Source: Acinetobacter sp.
GTDB lineage: Bacteria; Pseudomonadota; Gammaproteobacteria; Pseudomonadales; Moraxellaceae
Direction of reading: 5' to 3'
Length of the DNA: 5,685 bases
Assembly: GCA_030152605.1 (NCBI GenBank)
Contig: JASLJB010000175.1
Coordinates: 1 to 5,685, forward strand
Part shown: piece after piece, positions 4,222 to 5,685 of the stretch
How the letters are laid out: every line of letters starts with the position of its first letter
How positions within the stretch are numbered: the stretch's first letter is position 1
Notes under the pieces: model-generated
Told to the model about the DNA's origin: nothing
Database searches by the model: none
The model's input: the letters and a program-made list of their open reading frames with translations, nothing else
Position numbers and translations under genes: made by a program

Positions 4222-5685
4222 TTAAGGTGCTGAACGGATCGTCGTAGTCGTCACGGTGTTTTTGGTTTTCTGCACATCTTGGCGCGGCTGCGGCGTGGCA
4301 GGCGGCAACGCTTGCTGCTGAATCACTGGCTCAATCGCAACGGGCGTGGTCACTGCCGCTGGCTGCTGCGCACCTCCCGAAGGCACCTGCTGATAAGGGC
4401 TTGGCTTGCTGCTGCCTTGCGGTGTGATCGGTGCAGTTTGGATCGGCAGTCGTTGCTGATAAATATCTTCCATTTTCTCAGGGAGTTTAGAGAAACTACC
4501 ATCTTTATCCATCGCCAACTGTAAGCTATACAGTTGATCATAGCGTTGCTGACCGATTTTACGCATGTTTTCATTATCCCCCACGATGGTCGGATGAATG
4601 AAGACCAATAGATTGCGTTTTTCTGCAGACTTATTGTCGGAACGGAATAGACGCCCCACCCCAGGAATCGCGCCTAAAAATGGCACAGACTCACGACCAC
4701 TGGCAGAGTTGTCTTCGATTAATCCCCCTAAGACCACCGTTTCACCATGATCTGCGATCACCGAGGTTTTAATCGCACGTTTACTGGTGACCAAATCGGT
4801 GGCCTGACCTTTATTGGCCTGTACCGCAGAAACTTCTTGCTCCACCTCCAAACGTACCGAACCGCCTTCACCAATATGCGGAATCACCTTAAGCGTGACA
4901 CCGACATCTTTACGTTCGACCGTGGTGTAGGGATTGACCCCAGTCGCACCCGAAGTTACCGAACCGGTAATAAAAGGCACGTTCTGCCCCACGACGATAT
5001 AAGCTTCTTCGTTATCCATGGTCACGATCGATGGCGTCGAGAGTAGGTTGGATTTGGTATTGGATTTCAATGCTTGAATCAAGGCACCATACAGTTCGCG
5101 CGAACCATTGGCACCCTCACGATAATGCCCCACACCAATGGCAGAGCCGACTCGATTGCCACTGCCTTGCATGGCCGCACCGGCACCAGCCGATCCCCCC
5201 TTTAAGAATCCAGCCGCCAAGTCCACCAAACTGGTGCCGACATTGGAGAAGTTGATCAGCCCAATCCCATTACTAAGGTTGCCCAAGGCCCATTGCACGC
5301 CCAGTTGATCGGCATCACTACCGGCGACTTCGATGATCGCAGCTTCAATCATGACTTGCTGACGTCGGACATCAAGCTGTTGAATCGCGGCATCAATTTC
5401 ACGCATCAATTGCGGATCGGCTTTGACCACCAAAGCATTCTGGCTCGTATCTGCAATAATACTCACGCCATTGCCATTAAAACTGGTGACATTGTTTTGC
5501 GTGTTGCGATTTGATCCACCCAGATTAATTCCTGGGGTCGAGATATTCGACGAACCACTACTGCCCGATCCAGACGCGCCTTTATTGCCAATCAAATTAT
5601 TAATGTTGTTCTGACTTGCGCTTTGTCCACCCGAGGCGCTATCAGCGCTACTTTCAACCGCTTGGCCAGTGACCAAGCCTTGTAA
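4222..5685 (-). CDS. gspD: Type II secretion system secretin GspD, C-terminal 487 residues (partial)
   Basis: GspD forms the outer-membrane channel of the type II secretion system. The reading frame is open to the high-coordinate edge, so the signal peptide and N0-N2 domains lie outside. Visible residues (counted from the edge) begin with a Ser/Gly/Asn-rich stretch (about 8-70), an insertion in the last periplasmic repeat. That repeat ends in VSIIADTSQNALVV and AAIQQLD. The secretin domain follows, from MIEAAIIEV to about 370. It contains VGQNVPFITGS, the gate region, and the secretin signature VPFLGAIPGVGRLFRS (334-349), then LLVFIHPTIV. The last 75 residues are rich in Pro, Gln and Thr and probably disordered; in other GspD proteins this end binds the pilotin. 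The QNVPF-type gate and the GAIPGVGRLF signature favour GspD over the pilus secretin PilQ. A TTG codon at 5676 could be mistaken for a start but lies inside the gene. Confidence 0.93.
   Translation of the reverse strand, partial: LQGLVTGQAVESSADSASGGQSASQNNINNLIGNKGASGSGSSGSSNISTPGINLGGSNRNTQNNVTSFNGNGVSIIADTSQNALVVKADPQLMREIDAAIQQLDVRRQQVMIEAAIIEVAGSDADQLGVQWALGNLSNGIGLINFSNVGTSLVDLAAGFLKGGSAGAGAAMQGSGNRVGSAIGVGHYREGANGSRELYGALIQALKSNTKSNLLSTPSIVTMDNEEAYIVVGQNVPFITGSVTSGATGVNPYTTVERKDVGVTLKVIPHIGEGGSVRLEVEQEVSAVQANKGQATDLVTSKRAIKTSVIADHGETVVLGGLIEDNSASGRESVPFLGAIPGVGRLFRSDNKSAEKRNLLVFIHPTIVGDNENMRKIGQQRYDQLYSLQLAMDKDGSFSKLPEKMEDIYQQRLPIQTAPITPQGSSKPSPYQQVPSGGAQQPAAVTTPVAIEPVIQQQALPPATPQPRQDVQKTKNTVTTTTIRSAP

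Noticed and set aside
5674..5676. TTG as the start codon of gspD
   Set aside because: The frame stays open to the window edge and the family needs several hundred residues of N-terminal domains before this point.

Overview
The window looks like chromosomal DNA of a gammaproteobacterium, most likely Acinetobacter. This is inferred from gene order and protein character, since no database could be searched. Every gene I can support lies on the minus strand, so transcription runs from high to low coordinates. The content is housekeeping plus a type II secretion (T2SS) locus, and I see no mobile element or phage gene.

In transcriptional order, the window opens inside gspD, the outer-membrane secretin of the T2SS; its N-terminus lies beyond position 5685. 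About 80 bp downstream is a 310-residue protein with an N-terminal FHA domain, five 11-residue repeats in a low-complexity linker, and one C-terminal membrane helix. An intrinsic terminator at 3118-3147 closes this block. Next come gph (phosphoglycolate phosphatase, HAD family) and, after a 230-bp gap, trpE (anthranilate synthase component I). The gap holds a hairpin just after gph and a strong ribosome-binding site in front of an 11-codon ORF ending Arg-Trp-Arg-Arg, which resembles a tryptophan leader peptide. An intrinsic terminator overlaps the trpE stop codon.

The last block is a tRNA cluster, Thr(TGT)-Tyr(GTA)-Gly(TCC)-Thr(GGT), followed by the first 16 codons of tuf (EF-Tu). This is the same order as thrU-tyrU-glyT-thrT-tufB of E. 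coli. A promoter with an extended -10 box precedes the first tRNA, and a terminator-like hairpin lies between the last tRNA and tuf.

The items most worth a second look are the possible trp leader peptide with its mutually exclusive hairpins, and the tail-anchored FHA protein next to the secretin. I found no convincing evidence for a wholly new system; most of the window is conserved core genome.
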